Source: DASRDU01 sp035652435
Lineage (GTDB): Bacteria > Acidobacteriota > Blastocatellia > RBC074
Assembly (NCBI GenBank): GCA_035652435.1
Contig: DASRDU010000101.1
Coordinates: 54,458 to 118,457 of the forward strand
DNA: 64,000 bases
Reading direction: 5' to 3'
Shown: in pieces, positions 26,795 through 36,809 of the stretch
Numbering within the stretch: the first letter of the stretch is position 1
How the letters are laid out: every line of letters starts with the position of its first letter
Made by a program: the position numbers and the translations under genes
Notes under the pieces: model-generated
The model's database searches: none
Seen by the model: only the letters and a program-made list of their open reading frames with translations
Told to the model about the DNA's origin: nothing

Positions 26795-26841
26795 AAGGAC
26801 GAAGGAAATACTAATCAGTTTCTTTCGTCCTTATTTTTTTT
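26795..26841 (+). terminator. Intrinsic terminator before the mgtE-type gene
   Basis: A 14-bp stem with one G-U pair (left 26795-26808, right 26819-26832) and a 10-nt loop is followed by A and a run of T. It would end transcription of the small membrane-protein genes. It also ends about 20 bp before ATG 26861, so it lies in the leader or just upstream of the transporter gene and might act as an attenuator. Confidence 0.65.
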
Positions 26842-26860
26842 ACCGGCAGTTTCTTCGACG

Positions 26861-28246
26861 ATGCAGTCACAGAAATTCATCCTGATGCTCGATTCCGTCC
26901 GCCGCCTGGTGCATCGCGGGGCGTCCGCGCGCGCCATGAACGTGCTGCGGAAGGCGCGGCCGGCGGACGTGGCGCAGGTGCTGCACGAGTTGAATGAGCT
27001 GGATCGCCACGCCGTCTTCGCCACGCTCGTCCAGTCCGAAAAGGAGCTGGCGGCTTCGAGCCTGAGCGAACTCGGGGCGGAAGAAGGCGTCGAGCTGCTG
27101 ACCGCGCTTTCCCCCGAAGACATCGCGCAGGTGCTGCAGGAGCTGCCTTCGGACGACGCAGCGCTCTTTATCGCCGAGCTGCCCGAAGAACAGCGCGAGC
27201 GACTGCTTGACCTGATGAAGGTCGAGGCCTCGACCGACGTGCAGGAGCTGCTGCGGTTCGCCGAAAACACGGCGGGCCGCATCATGACCCCCGACGTTTT
27301 CGCGGTGAACGAGGAGATGACCGTCGGCGAAGCGATCTCCGCGATTCAGAAGGCCAGCAGCGACGTGGAGCTGGTCTTTTACCTTTACGTCGTGGACGAC
27401 CGCAATCATCTGGTCGGGGTCACCAGCCTGCGCCGGCTGCTGCTGGTTCCCCCCACGACCCCACTCAAAAAGATCATGAGTACGGACGTGATCAGCGTCC
27501 GCACCGACACCGATCAGGAAGAGGTCGCGCGCGTGGTGCAGAAGTACGACCTGCTCGGCGTGCCCGTCGTTGACGAGGAGAACAAGCTGGTCGGCGTGGT
27601 CACGTTCGACGACGTCTTCGACGTGATCCGCGAAGAGGCGACGGAGGACATCTACGCCCTGTCCGGCGTCAGCACTGAAGACAGCGCGATGAGCGCGCCA
27701 GCGCGCTCGGTCAGGCTGCGGCTGCCCTGGCTGCTGGTGAATCTGGCGACGGCATTTCTGGCTTCGTCAGTGGTGGGCCTGTTCACCGACACCATTTCAA
27801 AGATCGCCATTCTCGCCGCCCTGATGCCGATCGTGGCGGGGATGGGCGGCAACTCCGCGACACAAACCCTGGCGGTGATCGTCCGGGGGCTGGCGCTTGG
27901 TGAAGTGACCTGGGAAAACGGTCGCCGCGTCCTGTTCAAGGAAGCCATGGTCGGACTCGCCAACGGCCTGGCCAACGGACTGGTCGCCGCGATAGCAGTT
28001 TATTTTATGTACGGAATCTCCAGGCAGAGCATGCTGCTCGGCGGAATCATCGCGATGGCGATGATCACCAACATGATCATCGCTGGCATCGCCGGGACGC
28101 TCATTCCCATCATCCTTAAACGCATGAAAGCCGACCCGGCACTGGCTTCGACCGTCTTCGTCACCACCTGCACGGACGTCGGCGGCTTTTTTACCTTCCT
28201 CGGCCTTGCCACGCTACTGCTCAAATTTTTAGGCGGCAGCCATTGA
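26861..28246 (+). CDS. mgtE: MgtE-type magnesium transporter
   Basis: The 461-residue product has the MgtE order: an N-terminal superhelical domain (about 20-135, with ADVAQVLHELNELDRHAVF and EDIAQVLQELPSDDAALF), a CBS pair (about 140-270, VNEEMTVGEAIS and VGVVTFDDVFDV) and a five-helix membrane domain with the conserved PIVAGMGGNSATQTLAVIVR stretch. In known MgtE proteins the N and CBS domains sense intracellular Mg2+ and gate the pore. The family also includes cobalt carriers, so the metal is not proven. An intrinsic terminator lies just upstream, and I see no M-box. Confidence 0.92.
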   Translation: MQSQKFILMLDSVRRLVHRGASARAMNVLRKARPADVAQVLHELNELDRHAVFATLVQSEKELAASSLSELGAEEGVELLTALSPEDIAQVLQELPSDDAALFIAELPEEQRERLLDLMKVEASTDVQELLRFAENTAGRIMTPDVFAVNEEMTVGEAISAIQKASSDVELVFYLYVVDDRNHLVGVTSLRRLLLVPPTTPLKKIMSTDVISVRTDTDQEEVARVVQKYDLLGVPVVDEENKLVGVVTFDDVFDVIREEATEDIYALSGVSTEDSAMSAPARSVRLRLPWLLVNLATAFLASSVVGLFTDTISKIAILAALMPIVAGMGGNSATQTLAVIVRGLALGEVTWENGRRVLFKEAMVGLANGLANGLVAAIAVYFMYGISRQSMLLGGIIAMAMITNMIIAGIAGTLIPIILKRMKADPALASTVFVTTCTDVGGFFTFLGLATLLLKFLGGSH

Positions 28247-28343
28247 TTAGTTCCAGGCGGGCTTGCCAGCACCCGTCCGCTTTGATTTATACTGCCTCGC
28301 CCCGTGGCACTGACCTCTGACATCAGCCATTGCCCGCAACATT

Positions 28344-28664
28344 ATGGGAACCATCTACCTTGTCATCGGCGGAATCCTCCTCACCGGAGTGCTGATCGTT
28401 ATCGCAAAGTTTTTCTTCCGGCTGCTCAAGCACGTCATCATCGCCGCCGTCCTTGGCGGGGCGCTGATGTTCTTCTGGTATCACGCCACCAGACCGGCGC
28501 CGAATCCGAACATCGGCAAACACGCTTATCACACCAAAACCGGCGATTACCTTGGCGAAGTGACCGGCGAAGCCAACGACCCGCAACGCGGCCCGCTCTG
28601 GCTCATCAAACAACCCGACGGGATGCCGACCAGCTACCGCAAGGCGAGCGTCACGCTGAAGTGA
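28344..28664 (+). CDS. Small membrane protein, unknown function
   Basis: The 106-residue product begins MGTIYLVIGGILLTGVLIVIAKFFF and continues with a second hydrophobic helix (HVIIAAVLGGALMFFWYHA). The C-terminal 55 residues are polar (TKTGDYLGEVTGEANDPQRGPLW) and look like a small extra-membrane beta domain. No strong ribosome binding site is seen. It lies 97 bp after mgtE. The family is not recognised. Confidence 0.5.
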   Translation: MGTIYLVIGGILLTGVLIVIAKFFFRLLKHVIIAAVLGGALMFFWYHATRPAPNPNIGKHAYHTKTGDYLGEVTGEANDPQRGPLWLIKQPDGMPTSYRKASVTLK

Positions 28665-28687
28665 CATTAAAGGTTGTAACCAGTGAT

Positions 28688-29578
28688 TTATCGCCGCCTC
28701 GCCACGATAGTGCGCGGGATGGATTGCAGGTCTTCGAGTACACGCACTTCATCCCAGACCTGATCGTTCACGAGCGGACGAATCGTCGCGGCCTGACCAT
28801 AGCCCACTTCACAGATCAGATGCCCGCCCGGCCTGAGCCTCGCCGGAGCGCCTGAGAGCAGCCTGCGATAAAAACTGAACCCGTCGGCGAAATCGGTCAG
28901 CGCCAGACGCGGCTCCCAGTCGCGCACTTCGCGTTGCAGCGCCGGCATCTCGCTTTCAGCCACGTAAGGCGGGTTGGAAATGATGAAGTCGGCGAAAGGC
29001 TCGTCGCTGAAGGCGTCGAGCAGGTTCATCGCCGCGAACTCGACGCGACCGGTCAGACCGTGCCGCGCCGCGTTGCGCCGCGCCACCAGCAATGCCGCCA
29101 TTGAAACATCGGTCGCCATAATGCGCGCGCCGTCGCAGACCGTTTCAAGCTCGCGCGCCAGAGTCACCGCGATGCAGCCCGACCCGGTTCCGATATCCAC
29201 AATCACCGGCTGCCAGTCGGGTGTGATTGATAACTGCTGCCCGACCAAGCGGAGGGTTTCTTCGACGATCAGTTCGGTCTCCGGGCGCGGGATCAGTACG
29301 TCGGGCGTAACCTCAAATTCGAGGCCGAAGAATTCCTGATGCCCGGTGATGTACTGTAGCGGCTCACCCGTGGCGCGGCGGGCGATCAGCGACTGGTATT
29401 TCGCAATGGTCTCGCCAGAGAGTCGCTGATTGAAATTGACGATCAGATAAGTGCGGTCACAGTCGAGCGCATGGGCCAGCAGTGTCTGAGCATCAAGGAG
29501 GTCGTTGGGAACTGATGCGGCGCGTAATTGTTCGCTGGCACGTTTGAGGATTTCAGCAATCGTTGTGGGCTGGGGCAT
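28688..29578 (-). CDS. prmC: Release factor glutamine methyltransferase
   Basis: PrmC methylates the glutamine of the GGQ motif in peptide release factors using SAM. The 296-residue product has a SAM-binding motif (VIVDIGTGSGCIAVTLA) and the catalytic NPPY signature (FIISNPPYVAES), with the N-terminal helical domain starting TIAEILKRASEQL. It lies 140 bp downstream of prfA, its substrate's gene, on the same strand. Confidence 0.92.
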   Translation of the reverse strand: MPQPTTIAEILKRASEQLRAASVPNDLLDAQTLLAHALDCDRTYLIVNFNQRLSGETIAKYQSLIARRATGEPLQYITGHQEFFGLEFEVTPDVLIPRPETELIVEETLRLVGQQLSITPDWQPVIVDIGTGSGCIAVTLARELETVCDGARIMATDVSMAALLVARRNAARHGLTGRVEFAAMNLLDAFSDEPFADFIISNPPYVAESEMPALQREVRDWEPRLALTDFADGFSFYRRLLSGAPARLRPGGHLICEVGYGQAATIRPLVNDQVWDEVRVLEDLQSIPRTIVARRR

Positions 29579-29718
29579 TCTCAGAACTGAAACTCAAAGC
29601 TGCCGGGGATTGAAAGCAGACCTCCCCACAGAGTTTCACAGAATGAATACAGATACTCTGGCTGTGATGAGAATATCGTCTGCAGGAAAGTTAAGTCAGC
29701 AATATCGTCGGCGGATCA

Positions 29719-30804
29719 TCACACCGCCATCTGCTTTTCAGTCTCTGCCTTCAGCTTCTCCGCCTGGTAGTGCGCGATCAGCGCCTGCACGACCTCATCA
29801 ATCTGGCCCTCCATAAACGTATCGAGCTGGTGAATCGTCAGGCCGATGCGGTGGTCGGAGACGCGATTTTCCTTGAAGTTGTAAGTGCGAATCTTTTCCG
29901 AGCGGTCGCCCGAGCCGACCATCGAACGGCGCTCGGCGGCGATGGCGTCGTGCTGCTTCTGCTGCTCCATCTCGTAGAGGCGCGAGCGCAGCACGCGCAT
30001 GGCCTTCTCGCGGTTCTTGATCTGCGACTTTTCGTCCTGCATCGAAACTACCAGCCCCGTCGGCAGGTGCGTCAGGCGCACGGCGGAATAGGTCGTATTC
30101 ACCGACTGGCCACCCGGCCCTGACGAGCAGAACGTGTCAATGCGCAGATCCTTCGGCTCGATCTTCACGTCAACGTCTTCGGCCTCAGGCAGCACGGCGA
30201 CCGTCACCGCCGAAGTGTGGATGCGTCCGCTGGCTTCGGTCTGCGGCACGCGCTGGACGCGGTGGACGCCGGATTCGTGCTTCATCTTTGAATAGACGCG
30301 CTCGCCTTCGATGATCGCTTCGGCCTTCTGAATCCCGCCGAGCCCGGTTTCGGAAATATCGGTCACCTGCAGCCGCCAGCCCTGCCGTTCGGCGTAGCGC
30401 GCGTACATGCGCAGGATTTCGGCCGCGAACAGGCAGGCCTCCTCGCCGCCCGTGCCGGCGCGGATTTCGAGGATGACGTTCTTCTCATCGTTCGGGTCTC
30501 TGGGCAGGAGCGCGATCTTCAAATCCTCTTCGGCCTTCGCGCGCTTTTCTTCCAGTTCGGTCAGCTCCAGTTCGGCCAGTTCGCGCATCTCCGGCTCATT
30601 CGTTTCGCCGAGGATCTGCTTCGCCCCCGCGAGGTCTTCGTCGAGCTTTTTCAGCGCGCGGTACTGCTCGACGACCGGCTCGAGTTCGCGCTGCTGCCGG
30701 GTGATTTTGGTGTAACGCGACATGTCAGCGATGACGGCGGGGTCGGTCATCTGGTGCGTCAGGTCTTCGTAGGTCTTTTCGATGCTGGCAAGTTTCTCGA
30801 ACAT
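29719..30804 (-). CDS. prfA: Peptide chain release factor 1
   Basis: RF1 reads UAA and UAG. The 361-residue product has the class I release-factor order, with the peptidyl-hydrolysis motif GGQ in SSGPGGQSVNTTYSAVRLTH. The stop-codon recognition tripeptide reads P-Q-T in RVQRVPQTEASG, an accepted RF1 PxT variant. No internal frameshift is present, as expected for RF1 rather than RF2. It lies 61 bp after the DUF1385 gene and precedes prmC. A functional RF1 means UAG at 34593 would normally terminate. Confidence 0.95.
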   Translation of the reverse strand: MFEKLASIEKTYEDLTHQMTDPAVIADMSRYTKITRQQRELEPVVEQYRALKKLDEDLAGAKQILGETNEPEMRELAELELTELEEKRAKAEEDLKIALLPRDPNDEKNVILEIRAGTGGEEACLFAAEILRMYARYAERQGWRLQVTDISETGLGGIQKAEAIIEGERVYSKMKHESGVHRVQRVPQTEASGRIHTSAVTVAVLPEAEDVDVKIEPKDLRIDTFCSSGPGGQSVNTTYSAVRLTHLPTGLVVSMQDEKSQIKNREKAMRVLRSRLYEMEQQKQHDAIAAERRSMVGSGDRSEKIRTYNFKENRVSDHRIGLTIHQLDTFMEGQIDEVVQALIAHYQAEKLKAETEKQMAV

Positions 30805-30865
30805 AATTTCATTTGTCGGCGGTCAGTCTTGAATAAGTCAGTTTCCAGTTACGAGTGATGAACCG

Positions 30866-32047
30866 CTAACGACTGCCAACCGGCAACTGGCCACCGGCCA
30901 CGGAAAACTGATTTTCAGGCTCCAGTTTCAATGACTCCTTCAGCGCATAGATCGCCACTTCGAGCTGATCATCCGAGGGCTCTTTCGTCGTCAGGTTCTG
31001 GAGCCAGATGCCGGGTCGCGTGATGAAGGAGAAGAAGGCGCTCGCCTCCTTCTTCCCGGCGAGGCGGATGAACTCGTAGGAGATGCCCGCGACGAGCGGC
31101 ATCAGGACGATGCGCACGAGCAGATTCAGCATCAGCGAGTCAAACTTCACGACGGAAAACAGCACGATTGAGACCAGCATCACCAGCATCAGGAAGCTCG
31201 TCCCGCACCGCGGGTGCTGGCGCGGGTACTTGCGCGCGTTCGCCACGGTCAGTTCGTCCCCGGCCTCCCAGGCGTAGACAGTCTTGTGTTCGGCCCCGTG
31301 ATATTCAAAGACCCGACGGATGTCGCGCACGAGCGTGTAGCAGTAGATCATGACGACGAAAAACGCCATCCGGATCAGCCCGTCAACGAAGTTGAATGAC
31401 ACCGACGGGCGCACCGGCTTCATATAAGCCTGCACCCACATCCACGCCGACTTGTACCAGGGCAGGCCCGCCGTCATTGACCCATCAATGCCCGCCTGCG
31501 GCGCGTTGCCCCAGCCGAAAAAGATGAACATCGCGTTCGTCAGCAGCAGCGGCAGCACGATGAAGAGGAGGATGTTGAAGAACAACGCAAAGACGATTGA
31601 GCCGGCAATCGTGGCGGTCGTGGCCGCCCTGGCTTCCCCCTTCTCTGCCTTTTCCGCTTTTTTATCGGTTTCAATGACCACGCCCGTCTGCGGCATTTCA
31701 ATGGCGTGTGCCGTCGTCGCCAGCGCGCCGGTCGCGGCCACAGCTCTGACCGCTTTCGATTCTGCTTCCTGCTGGGCCGACTTCTCCGCCTCATCGAAGG
31801 CCACGGTCGCCGAAAAGTTGAGCGCCTTGATGCCGAGCATCATGGAATGGATCAGCACCGCGCTCCCGCGCAGGACGGGGATTTTCAGGAACGGGTATTT
31901 ATCACTCAGCTTCGGCAGCGGCTCGGCTTTAAGCGCGATTTCGCCGTTCGGTTTGCGCACGGCGACGGCGTAGGAATTCGGCGCGCGCATCATCACGCCT
32001 TCAATAACTGCCTGCCCGCCGACAATAATCTCTTTTTCTGGTCTCAT
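30866..32047 (-). CDS. DUF1385 membrane protein
   Basis: The 393-residue protein shows the family's conserved IIVGGQAVIEGVMMRAP start and EHKTVYAWEAGDELTVANARKYPRQHPRCGTSFL, with several membrane helices (IVFALFFNILLFIVLPLLL, FLMLVMLVSIVLFSVV). The family is commonly located next to prfA and prmC, as here, but has no known biochemical role. An Ala/Lys/Glu-rich insert of about 50 residues (DEAEKSAQQEAES to AEKGEARAA) divides the N-terminal part. The start at ATG 32047 has AGAGAGG upstream. Confidence 0.85.
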   Translation of the reverse strand: MRPEKEIIVGGQAVIEGVMMRAPNSYAVAVRKPNGEIALKAEPLPKLSDKYPFLKIPVLRGSAVLIHSMMLGIKALNFSATVAFDEAEKSAQQEAESKAVRAVAATGALATTAHAIEMPQTGVVIETDKKAEKAEKGEARAATTATIAGSIVFALFFNILLFIVLPLLLTNAMFIFFGWGNAPQAGIDGSMTAGLPWYKSAWMWVQAYMKPVRPSVSFNFVDGLIRMAFFVVMIYCYTLVRDIRRVFEYHGAEHKTVYAWEAGDELTVANARKYPRQHPRCGTSFLMLVMLVSIVLFSVVKFDSLMLNLLVRIVLMPLVAGISYEFIRLAGKKEASAFFSFITRPGIWLQNLTTKEPSDDQLEVAIYALKESLKLEPENQFSVAGGQLPVGSR

Positions 32048-32477
32048 AAATTAATTTACCTCTCTGCCTGAAATCAGCACCGCGACCGTGAGGAAGCGAT
32101 TGTTGCTGCGGCCCGACCTGCACCTCCGGCAATTCTGCAATCACACCGCCCCAAAGCAAAAACCACAGACGAAGCCGAAAAAACAGCGGGAGCTTGGATA
32201 CACTCCCAGCCACTTTCGTTCGCTGTGGTTCGGATGAGAAAAGCTAATGATTGAACTCGGTGCGGCGCGCAGGCTGCGGCAGGAAGGTCGGACGAGCTAT
32301 GGCCTGACTGCCATTCTCAATTCCCGAATTTGAAATCTGCCACCCTGTATTCATACCTGCCTCGCCCGTTCGGCCTTCATTAAATCGCCGAGACAGCAAA
32401 TTAGCTGACATTCGCAAGCTGTGTCAAGCAGGAGTTGCTGTGGCCGGGGCTTCTGGTTTTCGGGCGAAACGGTTAAT
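32048..32477. other. Divergent intergenic region
   Basis: This 430-bp gap separates the DUF1385 gene (-) and a radical SAM gene (+). A weak inverted repeat is formed by AACCACAGACGAA (32161) and TTCGCTGTGGTT (32219-32230), with a one-base bulge. I see no convincing promoter, tRNA or other RNA. The base composition is more AT-rich at 32330-32410, which may hold start signals I cannot define. Confidence 0.3.
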
Positions 32478-33548
32478 ATGTGTCCATTCATCACGGCGCA
32501 GGAATTCAGAGTTGATGAATTTATGCGCTATGTAAACAATCCGCCCAACCCCTGGCTCAACACCCATGTCGAATGGATCGGCGAGCCGCCGGAAGCGAAG
32601 CTCGAAGTTTTTGAAGAGACTGCGACGCGCTCAATCATCACGCACAACAACAGCCCTGACGTCGGCTTTGATTATTCGGTCAACTGCTACCGCGGCTGCC
32701 CGCACGCCTGCACCTATTGTTTTTCGCGACCGACGCACGAATACCTGGGCTTCGGCGCGGGGACTGATTTTGAGAGGAAGATCGTCGCCAAAGTGAACGC
32801 GCCGGAACTGCTGCGCGAAGAGTTCATGAAACGCGGCTGGAAAGGCCAGACACTCGTTTTCTCTTTCACCTCCGACCCGTACGTCCCGCTCGAAGCGAAT
32901 TACGAGTTGACGCGCCGGTGTCTGGAAGTCTGTCTGGAATTCCGCAACCCGGTCGGCATCATCACCAAATCGGCCCTCGTGCAGCGCGACACCGAACTGA
33001 TCGCACAACTCGTCCGCGAGGCCGACGCCGAAGTGTTCTTTTCGATCCCCTTCGCCGACGCCGACACGGCGCGCGCGCTGGAGCCTTTCGCCCCCTTGCC
33101 CGAAGCGCGCTTCAAGGCGATGAAGACGCTCGCCGAAGCCGGCGTCAGAGTCGGCATCAGCGTCTCCCCGGTCATCCCGGGGCTGAATGAATCGCACATC
33201 CCCGAGCTGCTCAAGCGCGCCCGCGAGGCCGGGGCGGAGACGGCTTTTTTCACGCTGCTGCGCCTGCCCGGCAATGTCGCGCCATACTTTCAGGAGCGAC
33301 TCGAAGCCGCACTGCCCGACCGCGCGCCGAAGATCCTCAAACGGATTCGCGAGATGCGCGACGGGAAATTGAACCTGAGCGGGTTCGGCGACCGGATGCG
33401 CGGGTCGGGCCAGTACTGGGAGATGATTCGGCAGGTCTTCAGGATTCACTGCGAGCGGCTGGGATTCAATCGGCGGGATGAAGGGTGGGAGGAGAAGAAG
33501 CGAAGTACTTTCCGCCGCCCGACGGCGCAACGAAGCCTCTTTGAATAA
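32478..33548 (+). CDS. PA0069-family radical SAM protein
   Basis: The protein has the [4Fe-4S] motif C-x3-C-x2-C in CPHACTYC (inside NCYRGCPHACTYCFSRPTHEYLG), where SAM is cleaved to a 5'-deoxyadenosyl radical. The sequence context (ITHNNSPDVGFDYSVN and TSDPYVPLEANYELTRRCLEV) is that of the spore-photoproduct-lyase-like PA0069 group, whose substrate is not established. ATG 32478 gives 356 residues; a GTG at 32421 would add 19 residues without support. The gene is alone on the plus strand and faces the peroxiredoxin gene. Confidence 0.85.
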   Translation: MCPFITAQEFRVDEFMRYVNNPPNPWLNTHVEWIGEPPEAKLEVFEETATRSIITHNNSPDVGFDYSVNCYRGCPHACTYCFSRPTHEYLGFGAGTDFERKIVAKVNAPELLREEFMKRGWKGQTLVFSFTSDPYVPLEANYELTRRCLEVCLEFRNPVGIITKSALVQRDTELIAQLVREADAEVFFSIPFADADTARALEPFAPLPEARFKAMKTLAEAGVRVGISVSPVIPGLNESHIPELLKRAREAGAETAFFTLLRLPGNVAPYFQERLEAALPDRAPKILKRIREMRDGKLNLSGFGDRMRGSGQYWEMIRQVFRIHCERLGFNRRDEGWEEKKRSTFRRPTAQRSLFE

Positions 33549-33563
33549 TGCATCAGCGCGGTA

Positions 33564-33637
33564 AAGAGCAACCACGAAGTTTACGAATGATACGAAGCCG
33601 AGACCTGTGCCTCTTCGCATTCTTCGTGGTTGCTCTT
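33564..33637. repeat. 16-bp perfect inverted repeat between convergent genes
   Basis: AAGAGCAACCACGAAG (33564-33579) and CTTCGTGGTTGCTCTT (33622-33637) flank 42 bases that contain shorter secondary pairings (GAATG/CATTC and CGAAG/CTTCG). It lies between the radical SAM gene (+) and the peroxiredoxin (-). There is no T-run on the plus side. It may act as a bidirectional stop or be a member of a dispersed repeat family. Confidence 0.5.
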
Positions 33638-33653
33638 CCCAAGCCGGCCGGGA

Positions 33654-34214
33654 TTACGACTTCTTGTGGCCGCTCACGCTGCACGCCTGGAGCGCGCCCG
33701 TCACGTCAATTGCCGTGCCGCCCTCCTCGACGTGCCTGATGATCCCCTGCTTGTCCACCACGAAGGTCGCGCGGCGGGCGAATTTGGCGCCTTCGGTCAG
33801 GATGCCGTAAGTCTTCGAGACTGACTGATCGGTGTCGCTGAGCAGCGGGAAGCTGAGGCCCAGTTCTTTTGCAAATCTCGTGTTGGTTTCCAGATCGTCC
33901 GTGCTGATCCCGAAAACCTTCGCGCCGGTCGCTTCGAATTTGGCAATATCAGCCTGATATGCCTTCATCTCCTTCGTTCAGCCACCGGTGAAGGCTTTGG
34001 GGTAAAAAGCCAGCACGACCGTCGTTTTGCCCTTCAAGCTGCTGAGCTTCACTTCCTGACCGTTCACGCCTTTCAGCGTGAAGTCGGGCGCCTTGTCGCC
34101 GACCTTGAGGTGCGTTTTCGGCGGAGACGTGCTGCCGGGTTGCGGCTGCTGTGCCGGCGCGACTGCCAGGGGCAGCGCCACAAGCATCAACAGGCCGATT
34201 GCCTTTCTGAGCAT
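33654..34214 (-). CDS. Secreted peroxiredoxin with in-frame UGA at the catalytic cysteine (candidate selenoprotein)
   Basis: The frame is AhpC/TSA-BCP-like: a signal peptide (LLMLVALPLAVAPAQ), then KVGDKAPDFTLKGVNG, VVLAFYPKAFTGG, a UGA codon (33978-33980) and TKEMKAYQADIAKF, then FGISTDDLETNTRFAKELGLSFPLLSD. In homologues the residue after FTGG is the peroxidatic Cys, so UGA replaces Cys at codon 79. ATG 34214 follows GGAGGAACAGATC. Downstream of UGA is a hairpin that fits bacterial SECIS rules (see 33942). The position five residues after UGA, often the resolving Cys in BCP, is Lys; another Cys lies near the C-terminus. The likely product is a 186-residue periplasmic selenoperoxidase, provided the UGA is decoded by SelB and selC, which are not in the window. 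The alternative is a sequencing error or nonsense mutation. Confidence 0.7.
33942..33963 (-). promoter_or_regulatory. Candidate bacterial SECIS hairpin
   Basis: In the mRNA, 14 nt after the UGA, GGCAUAUCA pairs with UGAUAUUGCC around a GGC loop: nine pairs with one bulged U on the 3' side. The apical loop starts 24 nt after the UGA. Known bacterial SECIS elements have an apical loop of 3-14 nt with a G in its first two positions, about 16-37 nt from the UGA. The element lies inside the coding frame, as expected in bacteria. It is a hand prediction without an energy calculation. Confidence 0.55.
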
Positions 34215-34271
34215 GATCTGTTCCTCCATAAGTTTGATGGTTGAGAGTTGAGACGGTGAAAAAACGCGGAC

Positions 34272-35302
34272 TCAGTCCGCCCGCGCCACAGCCAGCACGG
34301 CGGCGTAAGCGGACTCGACGACCTGCGCCATGCGATTGTAATCCAGCTTCTCCGGCGTGTCCCGTGGAGTGTGATAATTTTTGTTGCGGTAAAAAGCCGT
34401 GTCCGTAACCATCACCGCCGGGTAACCTGCCTGCCAGTAATTAAGATGGTCGGAGAAATCAACTCCCGGCATCCAGCCCGGGGCATTGATCGAATATACC
34501 GGCAGCAATCCTGTTTCCCGCATCGCGCGCTTCACGCGCCGCACGAGTCTGGCTTGGCCGAAGTTGCCGACAACAGCGATGAAGTTTCCCTGCTAAGGGT
34601 AGAAGAGTTTGAACACGGGGTTCGGGAATTCCTGACTGCCCGGCGCGTCAGAAAAATAACCGATCATCTCCAGCGCGAACATCGCCCGCACGCGGATATC
34701 CTGTTGTCTGAGCGACTGCGCGTGGACGGCGCTGCCCATCACCGGGCTGCGAAAGAAGGGCGGCTCTTCGAGCGTGTAAGCGACCAGTTCCACCTGCACC
34801 GGCAACTCCCTTCCGCCGAGCAGCCCAGCCAGTTCAATCAATCCTGCAATGCCGCTCGCATTGTCATCAGCTCCGGGATACGGCATGCAGGTATCGTAGT
34901 GCGCGCCAACCACGATGCGCTCTTTCGCGTCCGGGCCGAATAAGGCGACCACGTTGCGGTAAGTTGTGCCATTGACCTTGTACGGCTGTTCCGAAACCTT
35001 CCCGCGGGACTGCTCAAGCTCGCGCTGAATGTACGCGGCGGCGCGATCAAGGTTCTCAGGATGGTTGTAATCTCGCGGAGTCAGCGTTTCCGACAACATC
35101 AGGACATGAGCCCTGAGCCGCTCAGATGAAATCCTCAGCCGGGTGGGAACGGCCCTCACCCGCAGGACGGGCTGAGTCAGCATGATCCACAGCCCCGCCA
35201 GCAGGCTCAGCATCACGACGTTTGCAATCAACAGCCACATTCGAATCCGCCTGCGCCCGCCTGTTTCACGCTGCCGTAACTCCTGAACTGATCCGGCCAT
35301 GC

Positions 35303-35306
<4 letters not shown>
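34272..35306 (-). pseudogene. M28-family aminopeptidase broken by an in-frame TAG
   Basis: Both parts are in the same frame. The 5' part has an N-terminal anchor (LLIANVVMLSLLAGLWIML) and the first zinc ligands (GAHYDTCMPYPGADDNASG) plus the catalytic Glu region (YTLEEPPF). A TAG at 34593-34595 falls in FYP-stop-QGNFIAVVGNFG. The 3' part holds GVDFSDHLNYWQAG and the last histidine (YHTPRDTPEKLDY). The residue lost is probably Ser, one base from TCG. Truncation would remove the final metal ligand, so the product would be inactive. The start, GTG 35306, overlaps the amidohydrolase stop by 4 bp, indicating translational coupling. Nonsense mutation or sequencing error are both possible. Confidence 0.7.
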
Positions 35307-36589
<1,283 letters not shown>

Positions 36590-36809
36590 GTGTGACCTCC
36601 GTTAACAGCTGATTCTGTTTTGTGCTTCAGGCGAGCGCCGCCGGTCCGGGCATAGTCTCAGGCCATTCCCGCCGGGTGGCAAGGCGCGCGCGGGCGCGAA
36701 CCGCAAAATTGGCGTGAAGGTCAGTGCCGCTGCTATACTCCGGGCGCCGGCACGGTTTTCTGGATAACTGCTGTATCAGCCAATCATCCACCACTGCGAG
36801 CAGAATCAA

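Noticed and set aside
29719..30804. PQT tripeptide in prfA as evidence for unusual stop reading
   Set aside because: The middle residue of the RF1 PxT tripeptide varies naturally; GGQ and length are normal.
34593..34595. TAG in the M28 gene as pyrrolysine
   Set aside because: No pyl genes are seen, RF1 is encoded in the window, and the site is not a known pyrrolysine position.
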